A DNA stretch of 64,000 nt, from contig JBBBDQ010001122.1 in NCBI GenBank assembly GCA_037127315.1, positions 4,803,501 to 4,867,500 on the forward strand. Direction: 5' to 3'. The DNA is from Ascarosepion bandense (lineage: Eukaryota; Mollusca; Cephalopoda; Sepiida; Sepiidae). A program made the position numbers and the translations under genes. The first letter of the stretch is position 1. Each line of letters starts with the position of its first letter. Positions 63,077 through 64,000 of this stretch are shown here, piece by piece. The notes beneath the pieces are model-generated. The model made no database searches. It had not been told where the DNA came from and worked only from the letters and a program-made list of their open reading frames with translations.

Positions 63077-63221
63077 TGAAACACCATAATATAGAAATTA
63101 TAAAAACAAAATGTTTTAAATTTGCATTGTTTATTGAAAAATCACAGTAAACCTACTGCACTGTTTTATATTATATCCTAATATCATTAAATTGTTCAGT
63201 AAAATTTCTATTTAAAGTAAA

Positions 63222-63800
63222 TAGAAGTCACTATTTACCTTATTCGCTCTACTGTCCTCATCTTTGTTGCCATTTGTACGATGTTTCGGCCGTTGTATGC
63301 TCCGGCCTTCTTCAGGTGCTAGGAATTTTGAACTGAACTCTTTATTACAATCACTGGTGTATATCATTCTCATCCCTTGCGTAGTAATGACTCGATTGTA
63401 AGTCATGAGTTATCTCCCTCTAACCTTGCAAGCTATTTGGTCACCACTGATGTAGACTAGTATTGAACTCACAACTCTTTGGGTCAAGTCACAGGAACTA
63501 ACCAACATCTATATCCACTGGGCCATGTCTCCTTAAGAGTTGTGAGTTCAATACAAGGTTACAGCAGTGGTGAACAAGTATATTGCAGGGTTAGAGGGAG
63601 ATAACTCATGACTTACAATCGAGCATTACTACACAAGGGATGAGAATGATATACCCCAGTGATTGTAATAAAGGGTTCGGTTCGAAATTCCTAGCACCTG
63701 AAGAAGGCCGAGACGTACAACGGCCGAAACGTCGTACAAATGGCAACATAGCTGAGGACAATAGTCTGAATAATGTAAACACTGTAAATACTACCACACC
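63222..63800. mobile_element. ~580-bp palindrome with hammerhead-like cores (family A)
   Basis: Left arm 63,222-63,480 and right arm about 63,536-63,800 are inverted, imperfect copies (for example tgagttatctccctctaacc and ggttagagggagataactca). Minus core at 63,283-63,316 and plus core at 63,698-63,730 each read CTGAAGA, extra A, GGCCG stem, GAAAC. Sequence after the plus core continues into gaggacaatagtctgaataa, repeated at 63,905. Confidence 0.82.
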
Positions 63801-64000
63801 TCAGAAATATAGACAAATAGTAATTTTGTTATTACAATGGTTTCTAAAAACATCATATCGCTATAAAAAGTTTTGTGTTTGAGAACAATCCTTAAGGACA
63901 CATGGCCCTGGACAATAGTCCGAATAATGTAAATACTGTAAATACTATCACATCTCAGAAATATAGACAAATACCAAATGGAGGTTTTATTTAATGGCAC
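63801..64000 (+). repeat. Repeated tail of family A, then start of SINE C
   Basis: gtaaatactatcacatctca and agaaatatagacaaata repeat text from 63,780-63,822, about 150 bp apart. The last 20 bases (gaggttttatttaatggcac) resemble the start of SINE C, cut by the window end. Confidence 0.55.

Overview
**Kind of DNA.** This is a non-coding-rich metazoan window. It has long (TA)n tracts, decayed retroelements, tRNA-derived SINEs and Tc1/mariner DNA transposons. It has no operons, no dense coding and no bacterial signals. Two 5S rRNA-like sequences read like an invertebrate, possibly molluscan, 5S gene. With abundant tRNA-SINEs and (TA)n tracts this suggests a spiralian/mollusc genome, perhaps a cephalopod. 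The phylum assignment is an inference.

**Host gene.** The only convincing host coding sequence is two plus-strand internal exons at 49,774-49,905 and 53,535-53,653. They have consensus splice sites and compatible phases. Together they encode an EMI domain (six cysteines, CCPGW signature) of the EGFL7/EGFL8 type. Neither the signal-peptide exon nor the EGF exons were found, so the gene must extend outside the window or lie in exons I could not recognise.

**Mobile DNA.** (1) SINE A is a ~300-bp tRNA-derived family with about 20 full or partial copies; several have target-site duplications (TSDs). SINE B shares its body but has a different tRNA-like head. (2) A Jockey/CR1-like LINE (L1 here) is present as 5'-truncated fragments, and a small SINE (SINE E) shares its 3' tail. 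(3) A second LINE (L2) occurs as C-terminal fragments, and an R2-like LINE as an RT remnant at 23.9-25.3 kb. (4) A ~700-bp repeat (REP-G) resembles RTE-type ends. (5) A Tc1-like element (18,686-20,229) is full-length but broken, a mariner (33,973-34,643) is internally deleted, and a third Tc1/mariner remnant lies at 52.6 kb. (6) Penelope-like elements (PLEs) occur as an RT fragment near 36.3 kb and GIY-YIG endonuclease fragments near 11.7, 48.0 and 54.1 kb.

**Most interesting system.** Many short elements are palindromes of two head-to-head arms, bounded by (TA)n. Their arms carry hammerhead-ribozyme cores (CUGANGA, stem II, GAAA, cleavage site). At 47.7-48.5 kb such arms flank a PLE endonuclease end, which links the palindromes to PLEs within the window. 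The best ribozyme folds are at 20.8 kb and 56.35 kb.

**Layout.** 0-11 kb: SINEs, a 175-bp tandem repeat and AT-rich DNA. 11-15 kb: PLE end, palindrome, (TA)n. 15-20 kb: nested SINE and Tc1 element. 20-31 kb: ribozyme palindrome, SINEs, three LINE families, 5S-like sequence. 31-39 kb: LINE, mariner, ribozymes, PLE with an inserted solo LTR. 39-48 kb: SINE/LINE nests and PLE. 49-54 kb: EMI exons and an intron full of repeats. 54-64 kb: PLE remnant, split 5S-like sequence, tandem repeats, LINE pair and a large palindrome.
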